From Sinomonas sp. P10A9 (GTDB lineage Bacteria; Actinomycetota; Actinomycetes; Actinomycetales; Micrococcaceae): 64,000 bases of DNA. Below the pieces are notes generated by a model. That model saw only the letters and a list, made by a program, of their open reading frames with translations. It searched no databases and was not told the origin of the DNA. A program made the translations under genes and the position numbers. The stretch's first letter is position 1. The number at the start of each line of letters is the position of its first letter. The stretch is taken from NCBI RefSeq assembly GCF_041022165.1, contig NZ_CP163302.1:310001-374000 (forward strand), written 5' to 3'. Positions 13,201-28,200 of the stretch are shown here, piece after piece.

Positions 13201-16200
13201 ACGATCGACGCAGGCGTCATCGCAGGCGGACACGTCAATGTGTGGGCCATCGACCGGCTGCATGTACTCGGCGTCGCCGGCGCCGGAGCGGCGGGCCTCG
13301 GAGGCCTGGGCGTGTCGATCCTCGTGCTCAACGTCAACAGCGCGACCAACGCTGGGATCGGCGGGACGGCGACCATCCAGGCGGGGTCCGGCGCCGGCGG
13401 CAACGTGAGCGTCAAGGCCCGGATGGACGACGAGACGGTCACCGGCGTCGGATTCGTCGGCGCCGCCGGCGCGGTGGCGATCGGCGCCCAGGTCGTGGTC
13501 ATCAATGACTCGAGCACACAGAACGCGCACATCGACTCGAGCACGAGCGCGGTGACCCTCATCGGCACCGTCACGGGCCAGGGCGTCACGCAGGCTGGCG
13601 CTGGCATCGACGTCGCGGCCTACGCCAAGCGGACGGCGAACAGCTACGCGATCGGCATCGGCCTCGGCGCCGTGGCCGTGGGCGTCTCCGCCGCCGTCGT
13701 CAACGTCACGGGCGGGGCCAGCGCGACAGTGGGCAACATCGCCGTCGGAGCCTTCGGGCCCGTCGACCACCTCAACGTCTCGGTGAGCGACAACGCGACG
13801 AACGATCTCCTGGCCATCGCATTCCAGGCCGGTGTGGCGGGCGGCTTCGCCGGTGACCTCGCGTTCGTCACCCTCGGCGGCACCGCGACGGCATCCAGCG
13901 GCGCGCACGGGACGATCGGTGCGGGCGGCCTGAGCGTCACGGCGGACGGTGTCCACACGGCCGCAGCCAGGACTCTCAATGTCGCGACCGGCGTGCTCGC
14001 CGTCTCCGTGACGGTCGCCCGCGTGGTCAACTCCCGCTCGACCGAGGCCCTCGTCGGCCCGACGTCAGCGATCACCTTCAGCACCCCGGCCCCGTTCCTG
14101 GTCAAGGCCACCGCGAGCAACTCCGCGACAGCTACGGCACCCGGCGGCGGCGCGGGCGGCGTCCAGGTCACGGCACTCCTCGCGTTCGCCACCGTCTCAG
14201 GACACACCACCGCGGAAGCCGACGGATCGGCGTCGAACGCCACCACGATCACGGTCCAGGCCTTCGCGGACAACACGGCCAATGCGACGTCGACAACCAT
14301 CGGCGTCTCCGTCGTCGGCCTGTCCGGCGGCGTCGCGACCGCGGACATCACCTCGGACGCGAAGATCGAGGCGACGATCGGTGCGGGTGCCTCCCTCAGC
14401 GGCAGCGGCGCCGTCCTCATCGAGGCAGGCACCCGCAACGCCGGGAACAAGGCCATCGCGGCGGCGACCCTCGGCAGCCTCGGCGGCATCGCGGCCCTGA
14501 GCGTCATGGCGGCCGCCGCGCACGACAACTCCGCCGCGCGCGTGCGCGTCAACGGCTCCGTCACCACCACCTCGACCGCGTCCACCCCCGGTGCTGCCGC
14601 CATCGGCGTCCACGCCAACGGCACAAATCTGGCCACCGCGGACATCTTCGTGGTGACCGGAAGCCTGGGCTTCGCCGGCAACGGCAGCATGGCCTTCGCC
14701 GAGATCGGCTCCTCCGGCAAGGTTGAGGTCGTCGGCCAGTCCGGAGGCGAGCTCCATGCAGGTGGCCTCGTCGAGGTCACGGCGACCTCGAACAACCACG
14801 CTGAGTCGAGCACCGTGCTCGGCGCGGGCGGCTTCGCGGCCCTCGGCGTCTCGGTGCCGACGGCCAAGGTCGACGGCGGAACGAACATCCGCCTCGGCGG
14901 CACCTCGATCACGGGCACGGCGCTGACCGCGACGACCAAGAGCACGAACCTGGCCGAGGCGACCACCAAGGCCATCACGATGGGTGCTATCGCGGCGCAG
15001 ATCGCCTCGGCGAAGGCCGAGATCGGGGCCAACGCGACCACCGAGGCGGGCATCGGCTCGGTGAACGTCGGGGCAGGTGCCGTCACGCTCAACGCGACCT
15101 CCTTCGACACCGCGACGGCCGAGTCCGGCGGGGCCTCCGGCGCGGGCCTGTCGGTCCAGGTCTTCACCCCCGAGGCCCAGATCCACGGCTCCACGCGGGC
15201 CTACGTCGCCGCGGGAAGCACCGTCGTGGCCGGCTCACTCACAGCCCTCGCGAACGCTACCCCCAAGGCCACGGGCACAGCCAAGATGCTCGGCCTGGCC
15301 CTCCTCAGCGGAACGGGAGCGACGCCGGTCGCGAACGTCGACGGCACGACCGAGGTCTACATCGGCGGCGGCAGCACCGTCTCGCTCGGCACGGGCGCGG
15401 CGGACCTCGAGGCGACACGGAACGGGTCCGCGACGGTGACGAACATCGACATCGCGATCGCCGCCGTCTCGATCGCCTTCGTCGACCTCGAGGCCACCAC
15501 GGCGGGCACGATCGCCGCGCACGTCGACGACGGCGCGGCCCTCACCGCCGGCACCCTCATCCTCCACGCGAGCGGCACGAGCACACCGACGGCCACGAAC
15601 GCCCCGCCGTCGGGCTCGAACATCACTGTCGGTCTGGCCTCGGGTGCTTTCATCACGACCCACGCGACCGACTCGACCACGGTGGCAGCCTACGTCGGGC
15701 CGGATGGCGCGGCCGCCGACGCGAGCCACCCCGCAACCGTGACAGTCAGCGGCACGGGAACCGCGGCGTCGGTCATCGCGAGCCTCACCTCCGCTCCCCG
15801 GGCAGTCACCGACATGGTCAGCGTGGGCCTCGGCTTCAACCTCGTGATCGTCACCGAGACGACCACGTCGGCCCCGACAGTCAAGGCCTTCCTGGGTGGC
15901 TCAGCCAGGGTCATCGCGAGCGCGGGTGCCGTCGAGTTCGTCTCCTCCGCGAACGCGACCGCGATCGCCGACGGCCGAGGCATCGGCATCGCCGGCGGCT
16001 TCAGCGCGGGCGCCACGTCGGCGACCTCCGACTTCCGTCCGACGCTGAAGGCCTACACGGTCGGCGGCGGCGAGCTCCACGGTACCGGCGTGACCGTGAC
16101 CGCACGGCTCAACGTCGACTCGACCGGTGCACCGATCCGGCCGTCCGTGACGCTCGCCGGCGACTCCACGCCGTCGACGGTCGACCCGGCCTTCGCCAGG

Positions 16201-19200
16201 GTCCGCCTGACCGGCATCGCGGTAGGCGCGGCCGTGACGGCCGCGAGCTCGACGGCGACCAGCACACCCGAGGTCGCCACGACCGTCGGGTCCGGCACCC
16301 AACTGACCGGGCCGGGCTGGGTCAATGTCACCAGTGTCGCCTTCAACGCCGCCACGGCGGAGGCCCGCTCGCTCTCGGCCGGCATCGTCGCCGGCATCGG
16401 TCTCGCCCAGCCGACCGCGGAGGCGGGCGGCCACGTCAAGACCGACTTCAACGGAACAGCCTCCAGCGTCACGGCCGTCACGATCGGCTCGACCGTCGAC
16501 TCCTCGGCCATCGTGCACGGTCGGGCTGCCGCGGGCGGCCTCGGTGCAGGCGTGGTCGCCGGCACGTATCAGGCGACGACGGACATGGGCGTCTCCACAG
16601 GCGTCGGCGGCGCGGTGAGCGCCTTGGGCGACGTCACCGTCCAGTCCGTGGAGCGGAACTCCACGATCGCGGACTACAGTGCGGTCGCGTTCGGAGGCTT
16701 CGGCGCCGCGGGCATCTCGACCGTCAGGGCCACCGACTCGTCCTCGGTCGCCGCGGGAGTCACCGGCAGCATCACGAGCGGCGGAACCCTTTCCCTCCTC
16801 GCGTACCACAACTTCGACGGCAGCAACTTCCTCACCGACCACCTCGTCGACGCGTCGGGCAGCGCGCTCACGGTGGCGATCGGCCTCGCGATCTCGAGCA
16901 ACAACCTCTACGCGAAGGCCGCTTCGAGCACGACGGCGACCCTCGCCTCGGGCGGCACGCTCGCTGCGCCGGGAGGCGTGATCGACATCCGGGCGGTGAG
17001 CGGAAACTTCGCCAAGTCCAAGCTCAAGAACGCCAACGGCGCGATCCTGAACGTGTCTGTCGACTCGAACCCGGACGCCGAGGCCTCGGGTACCACGACC
17101 GCCTCCGTGCTCGGCAACGTGCGCGTGTTCGACGGCGTGAACAGCACCCCGGGCGCGTCGTCCCTGAAGGTTCTCGCCAAGGGCAACGACACGGCGGTCG
17201 CGGGCATGGACGAGAGCGGCGGCGGCCTCCTGTCGGTGACGAACTCGACGTCCACGAGCCACGGCATACCGAGCGTCGGCGTGGTCCTGGGCGGCTCGAC
17301 GTCGGTCATCCGGGTCAGCGGCGACATCAGCGCCCAGTCCGTGGGCCTGAGCGATTCGGACGCGAGCACGTCGAGCGCGACCGGCGGCGCGATCAACGTG
17401 ACCAAGTTCAGCGCGACCGCGACCCTGTCCCCCAACTCGACAGCGTCCGTCACGGGTGGGGCCAGCATCAAGGCGACCGGCGCGATCAGCCTCGACGCGT
17501 CCGCGAACCCGCCGCTCCCGCCGGCCTCGGACGGCACGTTCAACGCAGCCACGGGGGTCTCCGATGCCGCGAACACGATCACGTTCACGGCGAACCACAA
17601 CGCCACCACTGGCGACGTGGTCACGTACGACGCGCAGGGCAACCTCGTGATCCCAGGCCTTCTCGACGGGCAGCAGTACTCGGTGATCGTCACTGGCGCG
17701 CAGAGCCTGCAGCTCGGCGCCGTGTTCACAGGCGCGAACGTGCAGGCCGACACGGATGTGATCGACTTCGGCGTCCGCGAGCACCACCTCCACGAGGGCG
17801 ACATCGTCTGGTACTCGGCCGTTCCGCTCGGTGCCTCGGGCGTGACCTCGGACGTGGGCGGCCTGACGAACAACACGCGGTACCGGGTCCACGTGCTTGA
17901 CGCCTACCGGATCAAGCTCCAGCCGATCGGGTTCACCCAAGCCAGCGTCTCGGTCAACGCGACGAGCATCAATGCCAGCACGGGTGCGATCACGGTCTCG
18001 AACGGCTTCCATGACGGCGACTTCGTCACGTACTACCAGCCGAACACCGCGGCGACATTCAGCTCGGGGCAGGTCAACGTGGTCTGGGACGGCGGCGCGA
18101 AGAAGTGGGTCACCGCGACGGGCAACGACGCCAATGACGTCTACTTCGCGGCCGAGGACCCGAGCAACCCGGGGAACTTCCTCGACATGGGCTTCTCGAC
18201 CGGGACACGCGTCTACTACGCCCCGCATTCGGGCAGCACGATCGGCATCTCCGCCGGCTACTACTACCTGATCCGGGTCAACGGCCAGGAGTACAAGTTC
18301 GCCGACTCGCTCTGCCACGCGACGGGCCTCGCCGGAGACTGCGGCACCTCGACCAATCAGGCCCAGGTCGCACTCACGCTCACCCCGGACACGTCGACGG
18401 CCGGCAAGGCCGTGGTGCAGCAGCTGTGGCGTGCCCCCAACGCGCCGATCGGCGGCCTTCAGGACGGTCACGGGTACTACGTGGTCGGCTGCGGCGGGGC
18501 ATGCACGTCGTCGTTCAAGCTCTCCGACACCCTCGGCGGTGCCGCGAAGACGTACTCGATCGTCTCGGGCCAGACCGGCGGCCTCCACACGTTCGCCCGT
18601 GACGGCATCAACCTGTCCGTACCGACGCTCCCTGCGGGCGTCACGAGTGCGGGCAACCTCGTCTACACGCTCATCGAGGACATCGCGCCGGCCAGCGGGA
18701 CCCAGAAGCTGCACGGCATCGGCGAGAACATCCCGTTCGGTGCCACGAGTGGCGACCAGATCGTCTCCGCCTCGGCCACGGGCGGTGGCGGGGGAGCGAT
18801 CTCCGTCTCGACGGCGGTCTCCCTCGCCGAGGTCCTCTCGACCCTCAGCGCGACCGTGGGCAACGGCGCGATGCTCGACGGTGGCACCGTTTCGGTCACG
18901 ACCCACGGCATCGTCTCGGGCAAGACCGTCTCCTCGAACGACAGCGGCGGCCTCATCTCGGTCAACTCGGCGAGCGCGGACACACACCTGTACATGGGCA
19001 ACGCGATCCTCGTGGACACGAAGGCCGTCCTTTCCGCGGCTCAGACGGTCACCGTCGCGGCGTACTCCGTGCTGGTGCCGACGATGATCGCCTCGTCGAG
19101 CTCGGGCGGCCTGTTCGCCGGCGGCTCGAGCGGCGAGACGATCCTGACTGACTACTCCACCACCGTGGACGTCAAGGGAACCGTGAATGCCGGGACGGCT

Positions 19201-22200
19201 GCCGCTGTCGAGTCGCACACTGCGGTCTACGCGTATGGCCAGGGCACAGCCGACGTCGGAGGCCTCGGCGTGAGCGGAACGACGAACCTCCTCGTGAGCG
19301 TCGGCGGCGGGGACGCTGGCTGGGTGCCCGGATCGGCGAACACGGCGCTGACCCGCACTGCGATCGCCGGCGCGGTCGCGGGCCGCACGGTGGCCGTCGG
19401 ATCCTACGTCGACGCGCTCCAGCTCACCGGCACGTCCCGGACCCGGGCCACGGCCTTCGGCGCGAACTCCGAGGCGACAACCGCCGTGAACGCATACGGC
19501 CTCACCCAGACTGTCCTCGCGAGCGGCGCGGTCCTCACCGGCAACGTCTCGACGGCGCTCAACGCGGAGTACCGCGGCATCAGCATCGACAGCTACGCGT
19601 CTGCGACGTGCCATTGCTTCGGCGGGCGCACGTCACCGACCGCGAGCGCGGACGTCAGCACGACCGCACAGATGGCCGGCATGAGCGGCTCGACCATCAC
19701 GACCTCCGACCTTTCGGTCACCGTCAACCAGCTTGTCGACCACTACCTCCGCCACACCGACCGCAGCGGCGGCTTCCTCGACTTCGGCGGTTCGAGCTCG
19801 GACGGAGGCAGCCAGAACTTCAACCGCTGGATCTTCTGGGAATCCACTGTGATCATGCTCGGCGAGCCGAACCCGTGGGTCGAGGTGGACGCCGCGGGCA
19901 ACGTCACCAAGCTCGTCAACGCCACTGTGCGTGACACCATGGGCCACGTCTTCACCGATGACCCGTTCAACAACATCCACACGGTCGGCCAGCTCACTGG
20001 CCCGAGGTTCAGTGTGGATGACATCATCTACGACCATGGGGCGAACGCGCGGTTCCTCGCCAACGTCCCCGTCAACATCACGGGTGGCAATGCCCCCGCC
20101 GGCGTGATCTGGGGTGGTCTGGGCCAGTTCCAGTTCCAGCAGACGTGGAACTACGTCAAGCTCCTCAACGCGTCGAACCTGAACATGATCGTGAACAGGA
20201 TCAACGTGGTGAACACGGTCAACTCCCCGGTCATCGACATCCGCGTCCAGACGATCAAGCCGGGGACCGGGTTTGCCACGACCGGTCTGAGCCCACCGAC
20301 CGTCGGCGGCAGCTTCGACTTCGACATCAAGTACACGTTCCCGCCGACCCTGGTCCTCATCCAGAACACGTGCGCGTACACGTGCACCGGCCAGAACCCG
20401 TTCATCCGGCTCGACAACTTCATCGAGAACCCCATCGGCACCACCGAGGTGGACAACGCGAGCGGAGACATCCTCGCCGGACCGCTGGGGGCCCTGAACC
20501 CCAACACCAAGGTCATCCGCACGAACGTGCTCACGCTGTCCGCCCCGCACGGGAACATCGGCCACCAGGCCGCCCAGCACCCTGTGCCAGGGACGCCGGA
20601 CCCGGAGCGCAACCCGATCGCCGTCGAGATGGTCCGCTACCAGAGCGTAGACGGTGCGTACCACGACTTCGCCATCACCGCCGACGCCGGTGGCGACCTC
20701 GTGCTCGACCTCACCGCGAACCGCCGCACCGACGAGGTCATCGGCTCCGCGCTCACTGTCACGGTCACCCGGCTCACCGCAGGTGACGACCTTGACGTCG
20801 TCGTCAACGACAGCAAGAACGGCAACGACCTCGCGACCAACGTCCTCGTGACCGTCAACGCCTACCACGCCGCGACGAGCAACTACCACTATGTCTTCCC
20901 GACGGGCTACGACCCTGCCCTCGGCGCGGACGGCAGCCCCTACGGCTCGACGTCGACCAATCCCGGCAGTGGCCAGTACCAGACCCACTACGAGCCGGAC
21001 ACCGCAGATCCGAACCTGGCGCGGATCCTGCGCGCCTTCGGGACCACGACGACGGTGCTCGACTCGGCCTACGTCTTCACCGAGGCCCGTTCCGGCGATG
21101 ACCTGGACATCTGCCACGTCTCCACGTCGTCCGCCTACGCGGCCCAAGAGCCGAAGTACTGCGCAACGACGGCGATCAATGACGCGACGCACCTCGTGGG
21201 AGCGGCGACGCCGACCACGACGGTGACCTTCACGATCAACACCGACGTCGCGTGGACCGGCGGTTCGCCGACCCCCACCCCGGTGGATGATCCGAGCATG
21301 TCCGGCGGCTACCTCGCAGGGGACGTCGCCCAGATCTTCCTCACGACGAATGGCAAGATCACCGCGACCGAGCTCGCCGGCGATATGCTCGTCGGCCACA
21401 TCGACTCGACGCAGAGCGACGTGGTCCTGTCCTCGCCGCAGCGCATCCTCGACGCGAACAGCCAGACTTCGATCGACGTCACAGGTGTCAACATCACCAT
21501 GACCGCTGGAACCGGCGGGGTCCTGGGCGGCATCGGCCTGCCGACCGACTTCCTCGAGATCAACGTCGACGCGCTGCGGACCAACACGGGCGTCCTCACC
21601 GCGATCGACACGGCCTCGACCAGCACCCTCGGCGTCTTCGTCACCGAGATCGGCGACAGCAACCCGGCCACGACCGACGACCTGCGCATCCACCTCGTCA
21701 GGACGCGCGGCGACGTCTCGCTCGCCACGGTCAAGGGATCGGTCATCGACGCGAACGGCCCCACCGGGCAGACGGCCGCCGAGGTCATCGGCAACACGGT
21801 CGACATCAAGGCTGTGGGCGGATCGATCGGCGCGGCCGACGGCAGCAACGATCTGGACATCTCCTCGGGACGCTTCACGATCCCGTGGAGCCCGTCGTCG
21901 ACAACGCCGTCGTCGACCGTGGCGTTCGAAGCCGACCAGGGCATCTTCGTCACCGAGATACCCGATTCGTACGATCCGCTCGACCTCGGCAAGCCTGCGC
22001 CGATGAACGTCGTCCTCGCCCGGACCTTCGCAGGCAATGTCCGCCTCACGGTCACCGAGACGAAGGCGCAGGGCGAGGACCTCAACCTGCTCCCATGCGC
22101 AGCCGTGACCACGGGCGGACGCCAGTCCTGCAGCCTCCTCTTCGTCGAGAACGCGCCGCGCACGACGGCGAATGGCCAGATCCAGCGCGGCCTCATCCAG

Positions 22201-25200
22201 GCGGACGCCGGCTGGGTGCTCCTGCGGGTCGGCGACAACGTGACGACCGACGGCTACAACGCCGCAGGCGGAGGCTCGGTCGCGACCGACGCGAACCCCG
22301 CACTCGTGGCGAGCATCCGGGCCGCGCAGTGGATCGACATCTACGGTGACTTCTCCAACAGCGGGCCCGGCTCCGCGATGGGCGGCGCGGACCTCGGCTG
22401 GGGCACCATCATGCACCTGCACGGCGAGCTGTGGAGCGGCACAACCCAGACCACCAACGGCACCGCCCTGTTCGGCGGCACCCAGACCAACCCATGCGTG
22501 AGCCAGATCGACAAGGACGGCCACGCGTGCAGCCTCACGCGCATCTTCGGGAACACCGATTCGGACATCATCAGCTTCGACCAGACGTACCTGCGCAACA
22601 TCACTCGGGCCTACGGATCGAACACTCCGACGCCGTTCGGCTCCTACGCCCCGTCCGGCGACGGCGAAGACTTCATGTTCGTCAACCAGCTCCAGACGAT
22701 GGACGTCGCCGACGGCATGACGCTGACGCTCGACGGCCAGTCCGGGTACAACAGCTACGTCATCAACACGACGGGTAGCCAGCCGTGCTTCGCGGGCGAC
22801 CCGGCGGGCTCGACCTGCCACAACTACGTCATCAACGTCCTGGACACCGGCGCCCCGACGGACGGCTCAAGCGTCCTGACCGTCAACGGCTACGACAGCC
22901 CGCTGTCCGGCTATGACGCCCAGGGCAACCAGTACCCCACCGACGACATCTTCCTCCTGCGCCGCTCGCGCTTCATCGCCTCGACTCCGACGTCGAACAC
23001 GCCGGGGGAGCGCGCGGACGACCCGGGCTTCGTCGCCCTCCTGCACGGCCAGCTCGGCGCCCGCACGACGCTGTTCACGGGCAACCTGTCGCTGTGCTTC
23101 ACCGCGACGGGCTGCGGGGCCGGCACCGCCCCCGGACGGACGCTCATGGGCGCCCCGGCGGGCACCTTCGCGCAGAGCCTCGCCGGCCTGCGGGTGCATC
23201 TGGGCGGGCCAAACGCGGGCGTGTGGGCCGGGGACTACACTGTGGCGAGCGTCGACCCGCTGGGCACGTGGATCACGTTCGCCGAGACCCTGCCGATCGG
23301 CGTCTCGCTCACCACGGAGCAGGTCCCGACGTCGAACGTCGCCCTGCCCAACGTGACGGTGAGCCTGCTGGCGAATGACGTCACGACGTCGGACCCGACC
23401 GGCAATCCGGCCATCCGCACCCAGGCCTACGAGCGCATCAACTACGACACGGGCATCCGCTGGCGCCTGATCGTCAACGGCCTCGGCGGCAACGACGTCT
23501 TCGCCTCCGACGACGTCACGGTCACCACCACGCTCGACGGCGGCGCCGGCAACGACTCGTTCCAGATCGGCCAGATCTACGGCCGCCAGAGGGACGCCAA
23601 CGCCTTCTCGTCCAACCTCGGCGTCTCCGCCGACGGCATCACGCGGGACACCTCCGGCGGCGACCTCAACCCGCAGGACGTGTTCGGCACGGTCGCGACG
23701 ACGCGTGGCTGGGTCTCCGCGGGCGCGTCGGCCCCGCTCGTCGCCGTGGGCGACGCGGGCGACGACACCTTTACCGTGTACTCGAACCAGGCGCCGCTGC
23801 GCCTCGAGGGCGACGACGGCAACGACCTGTTTGTGGTCCGCGCGTTCGCCCTCGCCGAGGTCCGCACCGGCCACGGCCTGCCAGCGTCGATGGGCGGCCT
23901 GTCCTGCACCGACCCGAGCGTCACCCTGACCGACGCCCAGCGGGCCACGTGCGACATCGTGTGGATCAACGCCCAGGACCAGATCGCGATGCCGCGCCTC
24001 ACGAGCGGCTTCTCGACGGCGGCCGAGAGCGACATCCGCACGGGCGCGGGCCAGAACCAGGTCATGTACAACATGAACGCGCCCGTCTCGATCGACGGCG
24101 GCACCGGCTTCAACAAGGTCGTCATCCTCGGGACCGAGTTCGCCGACCACATCGTCGTCACGGCAAAGGCGATCTACGGCGCCGGAATGTCGGTGAAGTA
24201 CACGAACGTCCAGGTCCTGGAGATTGACGGGCTCGAGGGCGACGACACGATCGATGTCCTGTCCACGGCCCCCGGCATGGTCACGCGCGTGATCGGCGGT
24301 CTGGGCTCCGACACGATCAACGTCGCCGGCGACGTTGCCGGGGACGTGTTCGCCCTCAACATCGACGGCACCTCCAGCACCGTGAACCACGGCGTCGTCT
24401 CGACCGACCCGAACTACAACGGGATCGTGGCCGACGGCGTGCCGGTCACTGTCGCCCGGCCGGGCCAGGGCCAGGTGGTCATCACCGAGAGCGGCGGCTT
24501 CACGGCCCTCTACGAAGGCGGCTGCTACTCCCTTGCCCCGACGTCGTCCACGTGCGGCACCGCGCCGCCGCTGCCCTCGCTCGACTCCTACACGGTCCAC
24601 CTCGCCGCGGCACCGGTGTGCAACGGCGTCTCGGACGCCACGTGCAAGGTGTACGTGACCGTCTCCGCCGCGTACCCGCCGTCGACCACCCACCCCCAGC
24701 TCACCGCGGGCAGCCTGCCCGACGGCGCCCCCACCGGCACCATGCCCGACGGCACCCCGGTCGGCGACACGATCCTTGTCGCGGCAAACCTCAGCGGCAG
24801 TGCGCTGGCCGACTTCTACCGCCAGATCATGCTCGGCGGCGCGTCGAAGAACGTCTCCAACCGCTCGCTGGTGCTCGTCTTCGACGGCACCAACTGGAAC
24901 ACGGACCAGACCGTCTACCTCTACGCGGTGGACGACCTGAGGGCCGAGGGCACGCGCGTCGTCACGGTCAACCACACGGTGGTCAGTGCGGATCCGCACT
25001 TCGACGGCGCGATCGTCCGCAACGTCGAGGCGACGGTCTACGACAACGACCAGGCCGACATCCTCATCGGCCAGACCGACCCGACGACCGGCCACCTCGA
25101 CAACGACACGACGGTCCTGGCCGGCAATGTCTCACCGGTAGTTACCGAGTCCGCCGACCAGATGACCGTCCAGCTGGCGATGGCCCCGGCGGTGGGCAAG

Positions 25201-28200
25201 ACAGTGGTGGTCCGGATCGTGCCCAGTGACAATATGGTGTGCCTCACGAGCACCGACGGCCGCTTCGGCCTCCAGTCTGGCGCGGCGTTCAGCGACCCGG
25301 CCGCGTGCGGCGCCACGCCGTACGTGTACACCGCGACGTTCGACAGCACCAACTGGTACCTGCCGGTCGTCGTCAGCGTCCACGCGCGCACGATCATCGC
25401 CCCGATGGACCCGCACAACACGCCGATCATCATGACGATCGATTCGTCCACGACAGATCCCTCCTACCTCGCCGCGCGGTCCCGCATCAGCTCCCGCGTG
25501 GACGTCCAGGTCATCAGCGACAAGGCCCCCGGCGTGTTCGTCCAGCTGTCCGACGGCTCGACTATCGTCCAGGCCTGTGGCAACACCGCCTGCACGGTCC
25601 CCGGCCCCGGCGACTCGTACACGCTCCGCCTCAACTCCGCCCCGACCGCGAACGTGACCGTCTTCGCCCTCACCGACGGCCAGGTCGACGTGACGACGTT
25701 CGGCGGTGCGAACTATGCGGCCTACGGCGGCCAGCGCGCGGCCCAGGCGTTCATCGGCGTCATCAACGTCTCCGCCAGCACGGTGACCCGCGGCAACGGC
25801 TCCGACCTTGGCAGCTTCCTCGACGAGGGCTTCCGGATCGGGCAGAAGATCCGCATCTCCGGCACGGGAACGGCCGACGACGGCGACTACCAGATCCTCA
25901 ACCTCACCACCCTCGCGCTGACCCTCGACCGGCTCCTCCCCGTGGACCGCTCCGTCTGGGCCAACCCGTTCAAGAACGTCATCATCAGCCAACTGGCCGA
26001 CGCCGGCGTCTTCACCGGCACAACAGGCCACTCGCTCTCCTACGACCCGGTCACGGGCGCCCTGACACGCACCGACGGCTCGAGCTGGCTCGACTCCGGC
26101 TTCACCGAGGGCATGGTCGTCAAGGTCTCCGGCGACCCAGCGTTCTACAAGATCCAGCGCTTCGCCTCGGCCAACGGCGGCACCCTCAACGTCCTGTACT
26201 TCACCTCCACCGCGAAGCCCGCAGCCGTGGGTCCGCTTGCCACGCTCACCCAGTGGGCCGCATCCGTGACCTTCACGACGTCGAACTGGTGGATCCCGCA
26301 GGCCGTCAACCTCGTCGCGGACGTCAACTGGGTGGTCCCCGTCGGCCGCGGGAGCATCATGACGTTCCCGAAGCAGGCCCACCGGCTCGACCAGATCCGC
26401 GGACCCCTCTCGGTCGAGGGCGGCACGACAGCCTCCGACCGCTCGCTCAAGGCCGCGATCCTCCTGCCCGGTGAGGGCAACACGCCGCCGTTCCGCGTCG
26501 CGGCCCAGGCGCCGGAATGGCAGCAGATCGACACCCTCAACATCTACGACGACGGCAGCCGGCAGAACCTCACCGGAAACCTGACCTCCACGGCCGTCAC
26601 CGGCCTCAACATGGGCCCGGGTCTGGACTTCTCCAACCTCGCCGACCCGGTCACGCACCGCCTGCCCTGGGGCGAGCCCCTCGTCTTCCCGGGCGGCATC
26701 AGCTACGGCTCGCTCGCGTTCGATCCGAACACCGGCCAGTACTCAACCGACGGCGCGCTCTCGACCATCGAGATCCTCAACATCATGCTCGGCGCCGGCA
26801 ACGACACGTTCAACATCCAGTCCACGCTCGTCCAGGGCGGCGACATCAACCCGATCACCGGAATGCGCGGCGAGCTCGCGCACCACGGCGGCATCACGGC
26901 CGTCCACGGGGGCGGCAACAGCCCGCTCATCGTCAAGGGCACGTTCGCCGTGTACTCGGGCGCGGGCGGCAGCGGACTGATCCGCCAGGACGGCCTGGCC
27001 TGGACTGACCTCGCCTTCCACGCGGGCCAGCTCGTCGAGGGCCCCGACGGCCGCCTCTACACGGTCACCGGCTTCGCGAGCAGCGGCAACCCGGGCACCC
27101 TGCCCGGCGACGTCATGCTCCTCGCCCCGGCCACGGCCGGCGGCGCCGCACTCACCGGCGGCCCTTACACGGGCTCGGTCTCGGTGGTCGACGACCTCTC
27201 GGCAGGCCTCGGCGTACCCCGCACCCAGCTCCCGGCGGGCTGGAGCCTGGCGACGGGCTGCGGCACGGTCGGCACTACGGCCCTGTGCATGCTGAGCGTG
27301 GTCCCGGGCAACGGCATCCTCCTTTCCAACGGCCAAGCGTGGCAGGCCCTCGGCTTCCGCGCCGGCCAGCAGGTCTTCATCCCGGGGGTCGGTGTCCGCA
27401 CGATCGTCCAGTTCGCCAACAGCGCCTCGCCCAACGCGGACGGCAACCCGTCCGACGGCGCGGTGATGATCGTCGACGGCGCCCCGCTCACCCCGGGTGC
27501 GCTGGCCGGCGTCGTGAGCCGCGTGAGCGGCTTCTGGGTCGCCACGGGCGGTGCAGTTACCGGCTCGATCACCCCGACGGCCGACGGCGGCACGGTCGCC
27601 TTCGCGGGTCTGCCCGCCGGTGCCATCGCCGGCTCGGGACTCACGGTCGGCACGCTCGTGCGGATCGACGGGGTCGACGGGTACCGCACCATCACGGCGA
27701 TCGACCCTGTGGCCGGCACGATCACGGTCAACGGCGGAGCCCTCACGGCCTCCGCAACGTCGGTGCCGTGGAGCGGCACCGTGAGCGCGGTCCGGATTGG
27801 CGGAGACTCGATCAACGTCACGGGCGGCGGCGGCCCGGCCTCGCCGCTCGTCCTCTACGGCGACACGTCCCAGGACGGCGTCTGGTACGGCGGCGACCCG
27901 ACGCACCTCACGCTGCACAACTTCGGGCCCAAGCCGATGCCGCACATCGAGGGCGCTAACGTCACGCTGGCCGTGACGCCGGATGGGCACACGGGAACGG
28001 TCACGCTCAACAGCTGCCCCAACGGCAACGGCGGCACGTGCACCGGCTCGGGCTCGTTCCTCCACGACGGCTTCGCCGTGGGCCAGGAGCTCGCCCTGAG
28101 CCTCGCGAGCCCGTTCGCGCAGACGGCCTCGATCCTGCGCGGCACCGACCGGCTCACGCTCGCCTCCGGCACGTGGGACACGCACTTCGGCACCGGCATG

